The notes: generated by a model not told the origin, from the sequence alone. A stretch of 64,000 nucleotides of DNA from Paguma larvata (GCA_030068075.1 JAINVK010000941.1:10001-74000); one strand, 5' to 3'; shown: positions 1 to 11,280, numbered from the stretch's first letter. Numbers and translations: made by a program.

Positions 1-1367
1 TCTGTGTCTGTGTTCGTGCGTGTCTGTGTGTGTGTGTCTGTGTGTGTGTGTCTGTGTGTGTGTGTCTGTGTGTGTGTCTCTGTGTGTGTCTGTGCGTGTG
101 TGTCTGTGTGTCTGTGTGTGTCTGTGTGTGTGTGTCTGAGTGTGTGTGTCTGTGTGTCTATGTGTGTGTCTGTGTGTGTGTCTGTGCGTGTCTGTGTGTG
201 TGTGTCTGTGTGTGTGTGTCTGTGTGTGTGTCTGTGTGTGTCTGTGCATCTGTGTGTGTCTGTGTGTGTGTCTGTGTGTCTCTGTGTCTGTGTGTGTCTG
301 TGTGTGTCTGTTTGTGTGGGTCTGTGTGTGTGTCTCTGCGTGTGTGTGTCTGTCTGTGTGTGTCTGTGCATGTGTGTATCTGTGTGTCTGTGTTTGTCTG
401 TGTGTGTGTCTGTGTGTGTCTGTGTGTGTGTCTGTTTGTATGTGTCTGTGTGTCTGTGTGTGTCTGTGTGTGTGTGTCTGAGTGTGTGTGTCTGTGTGTC
501 TATGTGTGTGTCTGTGTGTGTGTCTCTGCGTGTCTTTGTGTGTGTGTCTGTGTGTGTGTGTCTGTGTGTGTGTCTGTATGTGTCTCTGTGTCTGTGTGTG
601 TCTGTGTGTGTGTGTCTGAGTGTGTGTGTCTGTGTGTCTATGTGTGTGTCTGTGTGTGTGTCTGTGCGTGTCTGTGTGTGTGTGTGTGTGTCTGTGTGTG
701 TGTGTCTGTGTGTGTCTGTGTGTGTGTCTGTGTGTGTGTGTCTGTGTGTGTGTCTGTGCGTGTCTGTGTGTGTGTGTCTGTGTGTGTGTGTCTGTGTGTG
801 TGTCTGTGTGTGTCTGTGCATCTGTGTGTGTCTGTGTGTGTGTCTGTGTGTCTCTGTGTCTGTGTGTGTCTGTGTGTGTCTGTTTGTGTGGGTCTGTGTG
901 TGTGTCTCTGCGTGTGTGTGTCTGTCTGTGTGTGTCTGTGCATGTGTGTATCTGTGTGTCTGTGTTTGTCTGTGTGTGTGTCTGTGTGTGTCTGTGTGTG
1001 TGTCTGTTTGTATGTGTCTGTGTGTCTGTGTGTGTCTGTGTGTGTGTGTCTGAGTGTGTGTGTCTGTGTGTCTATGTGTGTGTCTGTGTGTGTGTCTCTG
1101 CGTGTCTGTGTGTGTGTGTCTGTGTGTGTGTGTCTGTGTGTGTGTCTGTATGTGTCTCTGTGTCTGTGTGTGTCTGTGTGTGTGTGTCTGAGTGTGTGTG
1201 TCTGTGTGTCTATGTGTGTGTCTGTGTGTGTGTCTGTGCGTGTCTGTGTGTGTGTGTGTGTGTCTGTGTGTGTGTGTCTGTGTGTGTCTGTGTGTGTGTG
1301 TCTGTGTGTGTGTGTCTGTGTGTGTGTCTCTGTGTGTGTCTGTGCGTGTGTGTCTGTGTGTGTGTTT
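1..1367. repeat. TG/TC simple-repeat tract with a 572-bp higher-order period
   Basis: The first 1.37 kb is almost entirely TGTG and TGTC words with scattered variants (TGCG, TGCATC, TTTGTGTGGG, CTATG). The variants are not random. TTTGTGTGGG at 311-320 recurs at 883-892, and the block starting AGTGTGTGTGTCTG at 481 recurs at 1053, both 572 bases apart, so the tract is roughly 2.4 copies of a 572-base macro-unit. It ends abruptly at GTGTTTTCTGATCACC and probably continues to the left of the window. Its long open frames (up to 483 residues of Cys/Val/Ser/Leu) follow from the repeat and I do not call them genes. Confidence 0.95.
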
Positions 1368-1899
1368 TCTGATCACCCGGCAATGGATGTTGATAAGCAC
1401 AGCCCTTTACCAACCACAAGTTGCGGGTTTGTAGCCAGACGGTCAGACTCCCCGCCAGCTCACCTGGAAAGAGGCTCGTGAAGACCCACATCCAGAATGC
1501 CTCCGATGGCGCTGGCTGAGCAGAAGCAGGCTTGGGAAAAGTCAGGTACTTTCTCCCACATTTCGAAGGGGGCAGAAAGCCGACTGGCTTTGAGAACCCA
1601 GGGGAATGAAAGGGATTTCGATGAGAAAACTTGATTAGAAATGTAAGGAGCGATAGTTTTTCCTGAAAAACAGAGAAAGCAACCGGAAATTATGAACCAC
1701 CGATTTTAAAAGGCACTAGATAAAAGGAAAATATAAGGTGGGTCTTTGTAATTCAAAGAATAAATACAGCTCACTGGCTAAGTATATATTTTGCTTACAT
1801 CTGAATAACAGAAAACAGAAAAGAAATTAAAAAGCCTTAAGTGCTTGGAGGAAATTAGGGTCTGTCTTTTAAGTCTGAAATTATTTCAAAATAAAAGAA
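1368..1899. other. Unique sequence, nothing recognised
   Basis: AT-rich single-copy-looking sequence after the simple repeat. I see no conserved coding frame, promoter or family-level repeat. Confidence 0.5.
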
Positions 1900-2380
1900 A
1901 TTTAAAGAATGATATAAATGTTCACCAAACTATAGGAACAGGAAAGCTCATAGCAGCACTATTCATGAGAGCCCCCAAGCTGAAAACAACCCAAATGGTC
2001 TATCAAAGACAAAATGGATAAATAAAATGTCATATTTTAATAACAGAAAATGCTACGCGACAGTGAAAAACAAACACGTGTATAGCTACACGACACAGCA
2101 TGAATGGATTTCACAGACACACTGTGGATTGGAACAAACCAGACAAGGATACAGATTGTATGATTGCATTTATATGAGGTTCAAAAAGAGGCAGCACTAA
2201 CTTACTGCCACAGAGGTCAGAAAGGCGGTTACCTTTGCGCGGGGGATGTAGACTGGCGAGGGGCGAGGCAGGACAGAGCCTGTGATTTGCTGGAATTGTA
2301 GCAACTCATGGAGCTCTCAAGTGAAATCTGAGCCCTCGACTGCGCGTTAATTGTACCGCAATGAACACAAACTTAAACAG
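1900..2380 (+). mobile_element. Old L1 3'-end fragment (L1M type)
   Basis: The stretch follows the familiar order of an old L1 3' end in sense orientation: a 'few cases run as samples' region with AACCCAAATGGTCTATCAA, then ATGGATAAATAAA, a TGTATGATTGCATTTATATGA block near 2157, AGAGGTCAGAAAGGCGGTTACC near 2211, and a run toward an AT-rich end. There is no poly-A tail or flanking duplication that I can see, and divergence is high, as expected for an ancient L1M copy. The subfamily is not determined. Confidence 0.7.
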
Positions 2381-4949
2381 TAAAAAACGAAAAGGAACAA
2401 AAGGCATGGCGTTTGATATCATCTCGCTCTCTGGCTCTTCTGTTTGCCATTCCTCAGGCCCCTCGTCTCTCACTGTATCCTTTTCTGTGTTCTGGGCTGC
2501 AGCCAGGAGAGCATTTATTAATCCCATTGCCCTGGGGTGGGCTCCCTCCCTGGCACGTCTGTTTCGTCAGGTTGCAGGTTTCCGGAGGAGAGGGGCGCAT
2601 TTGAATCATCTTCTCCCCAGTCCATGGCCGACACCGGTCTCATGCTTTAGGAGCCTCACCTGGCCCTCCTCCTTTGGCTGCATCCCTCCCAGAGCCAGGA
2701 ATCCTCTGGACCAAAAGGAACATGCCCAACGAGAGTTTATGCCCTTCCCTTCTAGTCCATACCGTAGATACCCAGAGCCCAGGAATTTCCTGCCTAAACG
2801 GCCTTGTGTTTGCTTCTAGGGACTGTACTGGCCTCTTTCCCAGGTCCGTCCTTGTAAGGATAGAACACACCGCCTGTGTGCCAAAACCTTGCACAGGGGG
2901 GCCAGAGACGAGAAGGAAGAGAAGGAGGTCAGCAGGTCAGGCTTGGGGGCCAACAAGTGACCTATCTGCGCTGTCATGTTCAGCATGGAATGCTACAGAA
3001 TCCAAGGATTTTAAACTTGAACCTGAGCTTTGAGATCACTATGAAGATACGTTATATTTGCTGGAGGTAGGAAGACCGAACACTTTCCATTAAACAGTGT
3101 TAGCTTAATTTATAACTTGTCTATCTTTGGACATATGGTATGTGGGACTCCCTTTGTACACTTGTCCTGGGCCCCACATATGTTAGGGGCAGGCTTGGCC
3201 GACGTCTAGTAGCGACTCGGTACGGAATTAGCTGAGTGACTATCACGGGCTGTGCTGTTTACATTTCAGATTTGCATTTCTATCACCGAGTCTAAATGTG
3301 ATTACATCAGTAGGTCCTAGCCGCTCGTCCCAGAGCAATCGGTGGCCCTAATACGGCCTGCCAACGGTGGCTGAGGTTTGGATTCATCGATCCGACCTGC
3401 ATGATCTCATCGCCACCCCAAGACACGTAGGCAATCCATGATAACAAAAGCCCTACTGTATTTTCTGTCTGTCACCTTCAGGGATCGTCCTAGCCCAGAG
3501 CTGGATTTCCCATTCCTACTTAGTGAGCCTTAATGAAATGAATTAGCACATGTAAAGTCTTTGGGAGGTTTTTTTTTCTTTTTCTTTTACTTGCATACAA
3601 AGGCTTTAGACAGATGGTTTCTGACTACAGAAACCTCCAGCCTTCTGCGCAAAGAAGGCCCTCCTGGGCTCCTGCTTGCTACTTCTAGGTGTGGGGCCTG
3701 TGGGGGAAGCTTACACTTTGAGAGAGGTTTTAGATGTGGTGAAAAGCAGACACCGGCAGAGAGGAGACGGGCAGCCATTTCCATGGGGGCCCGGCAGCGC
3801 GTGCAGACGCGGCGGCAGAAGGCGCCCGGACGCGGTGAAGGGTGAGAAGCGGAAGAGTTTGATTAGAGCAGCGGCAGGTCTTTGAGGGCCTCTGACTGGT
3901 TCACAGACATGTCCCCAGTACCTAGCCCAGGGCCGGAGACACAGCAGGTGCATGATAAATGTGTACAGGATAAAAAAAAATAAAACAAAAACTGAATGTG
4001 TTGGTAAAGTGGGGAGTGCAGTTGTGGGAAACAGACAGGCTGAGGTGTTTGCCCTTGGTGCCAGAGGCCATAGGGAGCCTCTGAGAGCTCTTGAAGAGAA
4101 GAGCGACTTGGTACGTAAAATGTCTCGGAAAGACGTATCTAAAGGAAAGACTAGGTAAGAGGAGAAGGAGTAGGAGGGGGTCTGCACGTAAGGTTTTAAG
4201 GGTTCACTCCGCTTTGCCTGGCGTCATGCATCAGTCCCGTGCTTTTGATCACGTGAGATCTCAATGCCGGAGGAAAGTGCGATTGGAGCCTTTGTTCAGT
4301 TTTCCATGTGCTCGATCTTGCATTCGCTCCCACTGACGTGTGCGGATCTGGGGCCAAGGCCCATATGCCACACAACAGGTTTTTCGGGGCGGCGTGAGAC
4401 ATAAGCCTTAATACTACGCGCAGCCAGCAGCGGCCCATCAAAGCAACCCAACTTGTGCCACAGAAAGACAGTTATGTCTCATTGCCAGGCACGTTTTCTC
4501 CCCGGCAATCTGAATCTCCCGATGCACTGAAGAGCCCGGTGTCTTTTGTATCAACCATTGGATTTCTGAACAAACCGGGGTCCCCCAGGCCCAATTTGCA
4601 AACACACAACAAATTCCAATAGGAATGTCACATGAATGCCTTCGACTGTCAAGAGCTCCCTGCCCAATTTACCCGAGCTAATAGAATTGGCACGCACTGC
4701 AGCGTCTGCACCGGGGCACACACGCTGCTCCCTCGAATGAAGGAGATCCAGACAGACGTGCGTTGGGGCCGCTCAGCGAAACCAGCGTGTGGCCGAGCGC
4801 GGACACGATCCCAGCGTGACGGGCTCCAGACCTGGGGATCGCGCTGGTACCAAGAGCAGCTACCTTTCACTAATGGACTTACTCTACGCCAGGTTCCAGG
4901 AGGTTTTTCAAACCTTCTCTAATTCCATTTCATAGCCACGTTATGAGGC
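2381..4949. other. Mostly unique sequence
   Basis: No gene or clear repeat apart from a short stretch at about 3910-3975 that resembles the end of an L2 or MIR (CCTAGCCCAGGGCCGGAGACACAGCAGGTGCATGATAAAT-like, read in two pieces). Open frames of 60-158 codons occur on both strands, but they overlap one another, have no shared splice context and look like chance frames. A moderately CpG-rich patch lies at 3780-3850. Confidence 0.5.
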
Positions 4950-5067
4950 AGGGGGAAAAAGCTGTTACATAAATTAGAAAGACGAAGCTAGGACTCAGAC
5001 TCCCCCCTCCCAATCTGACCAACCACCAGAAGGACTGCTGTCTATCAGCTATAAGAACTTGGGCAAT

Positions 5068-5216
5068 GGGGCCCCTGGCTGGCTCAGTTGGAAGAGCATG
5101 TGACTCTTGATCTTGGGGTCATGAGTTCGAGCTCCACGTTGGGTGTAGAGATCACTAAAGTAAGTAAGTAAGTAAGTAAGTAAATAAATAAATAAATGCT
5201 TCAAAAAAATAAAAAA
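5068..5216 (+). mobile_element. Short-type tRNA-derived SINE
   Basis: It starts GGGGCCCCTGGCTGGCTCAG, keeps the B-box region GGGTCATGAGTTCGAGCTCC, and then passes straight to GTAGAGATCACTAAAG and an (AAGT)n/(AAAT)n tail. It lacks the long CAGAGCCTGGAGCCTGCTT and CT-rich body of the other SINEs here. It sits inside an old MIR, next to a second SINE. Confidence 0.88.
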
Positions 5217-5223
5217 GAACTTA

Positions 5224-5446
5224 GGGGCGCCTGGGGGGCTCAGTCGGTTGAGTGTCCAACTTCGGCTCAGGTCATGATCTCCTGGTTCACGAGTTCCAGC
5301 CCCGTGTACAGTTCTGTGCTGTCACCGTAGAGCCTGCTTCGGATCCTGTTTCCTCCCCACATTCTGCCCCTCCCCGACTGGTGCTGTCTCCTTCAAAAAT
5401 AAGTAAACACTAAAAAAAAGAAACATCTTGTTAAAAAAAAAAAAAA
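5224..5446 (+). mobile_element. Felid CAN-SINE, sense
   Basis: Head GGGGCGCCTGGGGGGCTCAG with tRNA-like A and B boxes, then AGAGCCTGCTTCGGAT and a double A-rich tail. It is inserted directly after the short SINE at 5068, in the same MIR. Confidence 0.9.
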
Positions 5447-5590
5447 GACCTTGGCAAATCACCTAGCCTCCCTGACCCTCAGTTTTCCCATCTACGAAAA
5501 GGGGATACAAATGGTACGTACTTTCCAGAGCTGCTGGAAAGATCAGAAGCCCGGTGCCATGTAAGGAGTCCAGTTACCGATAGCTATGAT
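5447..5590 (+). mobile_element. MIR fragment
   Basis: The run ACCTTGGCAAATCACCTAGCC, followed by TCAGTTTTCCCATCTACGAAAAGGGG, is the standard MIR core in sense orientation. Its 5' part (about 5030-5067, with AACTTGGGCAA) was separated from it by the two SINE insertions. Confidence 0.75.
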
Positions 5591-7199
5591 ATTAATATGC
5601 TATTAATATGACCAAACTCTCCACCACCAGGCTTTATGAGTTCTATCTTCAGGCGTCATTGATAGATTCTGGCTTCCTTGCCCAGTTTGGGTAGCTAAAA
5701 TTCAATGTGCACAGACACTAACAGCACTAATACAGATGAGGTACACACACACACACACACACACACACCGCCACTTTCTGGACTTCATTATCCTAGGCGC
5801 CATCTTGAGAACTTGGACTTCCAAAAGTATCTTCTAGGGAAATGAACTAGGATGGAAAGTAAAGGAATAGTCTGGGTTAACATAAGAACAAAAGTAAGAA
5901 TCCTGTCCATTCTCAGTATGCTGTGGTAAATAAAAGTAAAGATCCAGCCTAGTCCAGCAGACTAGAGTGCAGTGTTCTTGTGGAAAAGCCGCCCAAGATG
6001 AGCTGACCAGACACGACCACTGTACCCACCCACTTGGAAGCTGTGAGAGAAACAACTTCATCAAGCCACCCAAAACCATTTGGCCTAGATATTTCTGGGA
6101 CTTTCTAGATATCTTTCTGCTCAAACGTGAAAAATATGCCCTAGGCACCTCTGCCTTCAAAGCCTATTCAAGCTGGAAAAGGCCATCCCCCTTCCTATGA
6201 CAATTTGGAATCATTTATAGAAACTAGAAGCAAATTAGGATTGAGGTCAATTACTACCTTAGACCGAGGTTCTTGGGAAATTGGGGATGCTATTATCTTG
6301 CAGGTTAGAGTTCACATATTACATGGAATGCATAAACCCTTAAGATTTTAGAGAATGGGAGTGTTAGAAAAGTTATGACAGCTCAAGACCACGGATCATA
6401 ATGGCAGAGAGGGCGGGCTGGCTAGCATGACTGATTTAGCATGCATTTTTCTCAGGAGTGATAATCTCAAAATGTTGCCATTTCGCACTCTTGTTCCTTC
6501 TCTCTTCCTCTCTGCCTTTGCATATATTCCAAGGCCCAACCTGAGCCTCGCTGTACCAACTGTTGTAGCCTTCCTTATCCGAACGACTCATCTAGGCTAT
6601 GTCATCATTTCCTGCATTGTCCTTCTGCTACAATTGTCTAGGGCCGATATTATCGCTAATCACTCTTTCATTAGCTGTTCACGTATGTATGTCTTCTCAC
6701 CCCATTTAGCCCTTAAAGACTGGAATGTCATAGTTCTAAAATATTATAATTTATTGCAAATGTTTCCAAAAAGGCTTCAAGATCGATGGGCGTATGATCT
6801 TAGAATTATTTGTGTCTTTCACAGAAATTAGCATAGTTATACCTAAAGAAAGTCAGTCACAAATGCTTGTGGAGTGGAGGAGTGAATTAAAAGGATGAGT
6901 CATTGACCCATAAAAATCCAATACATTCATCTGGGTCCTTAGTCTTCTAGTGACAACCAAAGTTAAGTCTTCCCCACTTCCCTGGGTGCTCTGAGCCAAC
7001 TGCGTACAACGAAGGGAGGCGTCACCCAAAGGCCCGTGGCACCGGAAAGGAGCTGCGCTCCAGGGACTAGAGAATCCACAAAGAATCATCAGACTTCACA
7101 ATTGGCTTTCTCTAGGACTTCCGGTATTCAGGACTTTGAAATGAACATACAGATATTGACAGTCGTGTGTCTGTTTAAGCAAACACTGCGTTTATCCAA
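5591..7199. other. Mostly unique sequence with one (CA)n
   Basis: I see no gene here. A (CA)13 microsatellite is at 5742-5768. A 134-codon open frame at 6427-6831 (+) is moderately hydrophobic, but it has no recognisable domain and no supporting context. Confidence 0.5.
5742..5768. repeat. (CA)n microsatellite
   Basis: About 13 uninterrupted CA dinucleotides. Confidence 0.97.
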
Positions 7200-7595
7200 C
7201 TAACAGGCCTCCTTGCTGTTCCTCAAACACATGAAACCTCAGGGGCTTGTGCTCGTTCTTCCCTCCACCCAGAAAGCTCTTTCATCTAACATCCCCGTGA
7301 CTCGTTCTCTCGTGCTTGCGGGTCTCTGCTCAGATGGCCCTCTCGGTGACAGTCCTTCCCTGACCACTCAACGCCCTGCCCTGGAAAGTCACCCACTCTG
7401 CTTGAGTTTTGCCTTTGTACTTGCTGCCACTTGACTTAATGTACACTTATCCGTTTGTTTCTGGACTTTCTCTCTCTCTCTTAGAATGTGGGCAGAGGGC
7501 GGTACTGTGTCTTGCTCACCATGCTTCCAGCAATCAGCATGATCCCTGGAACGCTATAGGTGCTCAGTAAATCTTTGTGGAACGAATGAATGGAG
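7200..7595 (+). mobile_element. L2 3'-end fragment
   Basis: The end reads GGGCAGAGGGCGGTACTGTG, then TTGCTCACC, TGATCCCTGGAACGCTATAGG and TGCTCAGTAAATCTTTGTGGAA with GAATGAATGG. This is the typical L2 3' terminus in sense orientation. The upstream TCCTTCCCTGACC block is also L2-like. Confidence 0.75.
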
Positions 7596-7779
7596 TGAGA
7601 ACTTAGTTATAAGAAGTGTGGACCCTTGGAGTCCTCAAAACTGCTCCCTAAGTGCATTCAAAGCCTTTGAAATTCTTTTTCTAATTCTTATTCACAGAGT
7701 AATGCCAACGTTTATTCACGCGTGCATCTTCTATTGTAAAAATTCAATAGCAAACGCTGAAATACAGTGAGTTAATATG

Positions 7780-7985
7780 TTAAGATTTTATTGTGTTCTA
7801 AGCCTGATGCTAAGAATTTTAGACACGGCATTTTACTGAATCCCTACAACAACCCTCTGAGGTAGTACTTTTCATATCCCCATTTTACAAATGAGGAAAC
7901 TGAGTCTCCTAGAAGTTAAGCAATTTGCCAGAGGCCTCACTGCTGGGAAGTCCCAGCCTGACTATTTCTAGCATGCACTCTAAGC
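7780..7985 (-). mobile_element. MIR fragment, antisense
   Basis: CCCCATTTTACAAATGAGGAAACTGAG, followed by GTTAAGCAATTTGCCAGAGG, is the MIR core in reverse complement. The flanks are diverged. Confidence 0.8.
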
Positions 7986-8129
7986 GGACTGGGGGAAGGA
8001 GGTCGTGCAGCTGTCAAAGACCAGATACACAGAATGGGCAACTATGTAACTGTGAGCAGCGTATTAGAGAGCATTTGGGTGTAGGGTGAGCGAGGCCTGA
8101 AGGATGGGCTCATGAAAAGAGCTGGGATG

Positions 8130-8352
8130 GAGCATTTCCATGGCTCAGTCGGATAGCCAATTGACTCTTGATTTTGGCTCAGGTCATGATCTCACAGTCG
8201 TGGGATCAAGCCCTGTGGCAGGCTCCACGCTCAGCTTAGGATTCTGTCCCCCCTCACCCTGTGCCCCTCCCCTGCTCACACACCTGCGCTTTCTCTGTCT
8301 CTCTCTGAAAACAAAACAAAACCCCAAAAAACAAGCAAACAAAAAAAAACAA
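8130..8352 (+). mobile_element. CAN-SINE, sense, decayed head
   Basis: The first bases are degraded, but TGGCTCAGTCGGATAGCCAA, GCTCAGGTCATGATCTCACA and the CT-rich body with a long A-rich tail (8308-8352) are clear. Confidence 0.85.
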
Positions 8353-9222
8353 GAATAGCTAGGAAATGGCCAGACTGGACTTTGAACTCATGGCCCTCTA
8401 GCGCCAATGTCCATAGTTTAGGCCTCTGTACTCGACTAGTCACACCTTTTGTGCCGTTGCCTCTCCCTGGAAAGTCCTTTCCCACCAATGCCCACCCCTC
8501 GGGGCCTCCTGCATGCAGCTCCCTGATCCTACTCCCACGGGCGACAGGCTCTCTTCTGCTCTGGCGGGGTGGCGAATATGGGAAAACATCAGAGCCGGGG
8601 TGCAGGGGGGTGTTGGGGACTCCAGGATCGGTCAGCACTGGGCTGGACGTGGGGGGAAGGCCCCAAGGCTGGTACTTGGAAGCCTGCATTTGGGTTGAGG
8701 TTGCAGAAATTCTGCAGGGGAAACAACAAAGTAACCCGTTCCTGTCTCCTGATTGGTCAGAGGAAGTTAAATGCAAACGACAAGTGGAAAACAAACTCGA
8801 TAAATATAGTAACAAAGTAGCCAATGGGTTGGATCCCAGCAGCAACTTCAAACAATACAGGAGTACCCTTACCAGTTTTTTGCATATCATTGCCTCCTTC
8901 TAGAAAATTCTTTCCTTCCATCTCTGCCTATGGAAATCCTGTCCCACCCATCAAGGCCCAGGCATATGCTTTCTGAAGTCTTCCCTAATTTCATGCTCCC
9001 CGTTCTCCAACAGAGGTGACCAACAGAGGCATTACTGTAGACTGGGGGATAAGGAGAGGGCACACAGCCCTTAAGCGGAAGAGGGGGGATTGGGAGCCCT
9101 AGTCTAATTGCCAAGTGCATGCTCTTTCCCGTGTGGCAATTTGCTTATTAACCTGACATGAAAGGCTGTACACTCCGATTTCGTATTAGCTGAGTCTGCG
9201 GAAGGAGCAGAGAAGTACACAC
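8353..9222. other. Unique sequence, nothing recognised
   Basis: No supported gene. A 204-codon minus frame and a 173-codon plus frame overlap each other around 8276-8903. Both run partly through SINE sequence and have no recognisable domain. Confidence 0.5.
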
Positions 9223-9830
9223 AACGGCCATCTACTCATTCACTTAATCAGACGAGCATCCCTGGCCTTAATAAACATCGGCCCTACCATTCCTCTGATC
9301 GTCTTCATTATCATCTTCCTACTGACCATCCTTGAATTCTCTGTAGCCTTAATTCAAGCCTATGTGTTCACCTGACTAGTGAGCCTTTTATCTACACGAT
9401 AACACCGAATGACCCACGAAAGCCACACACGCCCCATACTAACTCCTCCTTCCTGCCACTCTCAGCCCTCCTTCTAACATCCCGTTTAGTGATATGATTC
9501 CCAGCTAATTCAACCTGCCTTCTAGCCTCAGGCCTAACAACTAACGTTTTAACTATTTATCAGTGATGATGGGGCATGATTTAAGAAAGTACATTCCCAG
9601 TCCATCACACGCCAGTTGTCCAAGAGGGGCTCTGGGGAGGAAAACTCTTCTTTATCATTTCAGAAATCTTCTTTTTTACTGGCTTTTTCTGGGCTACCAT
9701 TCCTGTCTAGCGCCACCACCTGCACGGGGTGGTTGCCGACCGACCACTGGCACCAATCCTCTAAGTCCTAACACCTATCCACCTGAGCACGGGCCGCTAG
9801 GAGATCCGCTGGGGGTCTCTTTCTCAAGGC
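9223..9830 (+). pseudogene. Nuclear mitochondrial insertion (numt): end of ATP6 and most of COX3
   Basis: The sequence follows vertebrate mitochondrial DNA across a gene junction. Its first part encodes the end of ATP synthase subunit 6, with the conserved IQAYVFT at 9352-9372, then a run matching the ATP6 stop/COX3 start overlap at about 9405-9416 (ATGACCCACG). The COX3 part follows, with a block at about 9651-9740 that reads like the conserved [12 protein letters not shown] segment and the P-GG-PPTG segment. The COX3 N-terminal region is shortened by a deletion, the frame shifts several times, and stops are present even with the mitochondrial code, so it is a dead nuclear copy of considerable age. 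Similarity fades after about 9830. Confidence 0.9.
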
Positions 9831-10039
9831 TGTACTTTTTTCCACCCCACCCCTTGCCCTTAACTTACAGCAATTCAGCGGCAGCAATACTCACTCCTTT
9901 CTCCCGGAGGCCAGCAAAACGTAAGCTTGGACGAGAAAACAATGCTGTAGCGGCTGTGCCGGAAAGAAGTCCTTGGCACAGAACTGGATGCCGCTCAGGA
10001 GGCTTATTCGGGAATCCTTGGTCCTACCACTTAGGGGGT
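9831..10039. other. Unique sequence after the numt
   Basis: It could contain more diverged COX3 sequence, but I cannot follow it. Confidence 0.4.
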
Positions 10040-10480
10040 GTGCTGTAGACGGAGCCTTCTATTAACCTTCGAAATAAAACAGCCAGTTATTCTAGCAGCA
10101 AAACGAGTTTATTGGGTGAAGAGAGGGATTGCAATTCGGGACTTGCAGGCTATGGCAAACCACAGGCGAGTCCAGAGAACAAAGGAGAGGAACATTACTT
10201 CATAGAGAAGAAAGAGAAAGTTGGGAGGGGCTGCTTTGAGTGAAAGTCTATTGGAGAAAAGCGAGAGTTCAGGATGGTGATGGTTTCTCATTGGCTGAGT
10301 GAGTTGCCTCTCATTGGTTCGGCTTCTGCTGGGCTAAGAGAAAATCTTCCTTCCTCCTGCCAGGGAAGGAAAGGGAACTTCTTCCTGTCTGGGAATGTGA
10401 AGGAAGCTGTGAAAGTTCCTGTCTGACAGCTTCCCTTCGGGGCGTCCCACCTCTATTCTAAATAAGGTTTCCCTTTATTA
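10040..10480 (-). mobile_element. Possible solitary LTR, antisense
   Basis: Read on the minus strand this has CCAAT-like boxes (complement of CTCATTGGCTGAG and CTCATTGGTTCGG near 10290-10320) and CCAATAAACTCGTTTTGCTG (complement, near 10100-10119) as a poly-A-signal region. That arrangement suggests an ERV1-type LTR. I see no matching second LTR or internal viral gene. The family is not identified and the boundaries are approximate. Confidence 0.35.
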
Positions 10481-10508
10481 ATTTTCACAGTTTGTACTCT
10501 GGCTTTCT

Positions 10509-10733
10509 AATGTTTTTAATATTTACTTATTTTTAAGAAAGAGAGAGAGAGAGAGAGAGAGAGTGAGCATGTGTGAGATTGGGGGATGGGAAAAGAGAGA
10601 GGGGGAGAGAGGATCCAAAGCAGGCTCTGCACGGAGATCAGCGAGTCGGATGCGGGGCTCGAACTCACCAACCATGAAATCATGACCTGAGCCAAAGTCT
10701 GATGCTCAGCTGACTCAGCCACCCAGGCGTCCC
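10509..10733 (-). mobile_element. Felid CAN-SINE, antisense
   Basis: It begins with the reversed tail TTTACTTATTTTTAAGAAAG and a (GA)n tract, contains the reversed B box, and ends at CACCCAGGCGTCCC. Confidence 0.92.
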
Positions 10734-10759
10734 TGGAAACTTTTTAAGAATACAGAATC

Positions 10760-10990
10760 GGGGCGCCTGGGTGGCTCAGTCGGTTAAGCGGCCGACTTCG
10801 GCTCAGGTCATGATCTTGCGGTCTGTGAGTTCAAGCCCCACGTCGGGCTCTGTGCTGACAACTCAGAGCCTGGAGCCTGCTTCGGATTCTGTGTCTCCCT
10901 CTCTCTCTGCCCTTCTCATGCTCACGCTCTGTCTCTATGTCTCAAAAGTAAATAAACGTTAAAAAAAATGTTAAAAAAAAAAAAAAAAAA
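10760..10990 (+). mobile_element. Felid CAN-SINE, sense, with target duplication
   Basis: Head GGGGCGCCTGGGTGGCTCAG and full body with an A-rich tail. It is flanked by AAGAATACAGAATC at 10746-10759 and again just after the tail at 10989-11002, so it is a young retroposed copy. It is inserted in an old MER5 remnant. Confidence 0.95.
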
Positions 10991-11085
10991 GAATACAGAA
11001 TCTCAAGCCCCAAAGCCAAACTTACTGAATCTGCGTTTTAACAATTTCCCAGGTGATTCCAGTATGCACGAAAGTTAGGGACCAA
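10991..11085 (-). mobile_element. MER5-type hAT fragment, antisense
   Basis: GAATCTCAAGCCCC, CTTACTGAATCTGCGTTTTAAC and CCCAGGTGATTCCAGTATGCAC are in the order of a reversed MER5 element. The left part was cut off by the SINE insertion. Confidence 0.65.
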
Positions 11086-11113
11086 TGCCTTTATCAGCCT
11101 TAACTGGTTGAAT

Positions 11114-11280
11114 CAGTGGTTCTCAACGGCAGACATATATCAGAATCACCTAGAGAGCTCAGAAAAATACTAGCTCCTGGGTCTCAGCCAGCAACTGTAA
11201 CTCAGTTGGTCTGGGGTAAGCCTGGACATTCAGGAATTTTAAAAACTTCCCAGCCGTGCAGCCATAGTTGTGAACTATTG
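11114..11280 (+). mobile_element. MER5A-type hAT non-autonomous DNA transposon
   Basis: The left end is CAGTGGTTCTCAA and the right end is TTGTGAACTATTG, which are imperfect terminal inverted repeats. In between, CAGAATCACCTAGAGAGCTC, GTTGGTCTGGGGTAAG and TTCCCAG follow the MER5A order. It carries no coding sequence and depended on an hAT transposase. Confidence 0.85.

Noticed and set aside
4..1481. Cys/Val/Ser-rich open frames up to 483 codons, and Thr/His-rich frames on the other strand
   Set aside because: They are translations of the TG/TC simple repeat. No start context, no domain, and all frames are equally open.
8276..8903. Overlapping frames of 204 (minus) and 173 (plus) codons
   Set aside because: They overlap on opposite strands, the minus one ends in SINE sequence, and neither shows a domain.
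9563..10048. 161-codon plus frame
   Set aside because: Its first half is COX3 numt read with a broken frame. The second half is unrelated flank.
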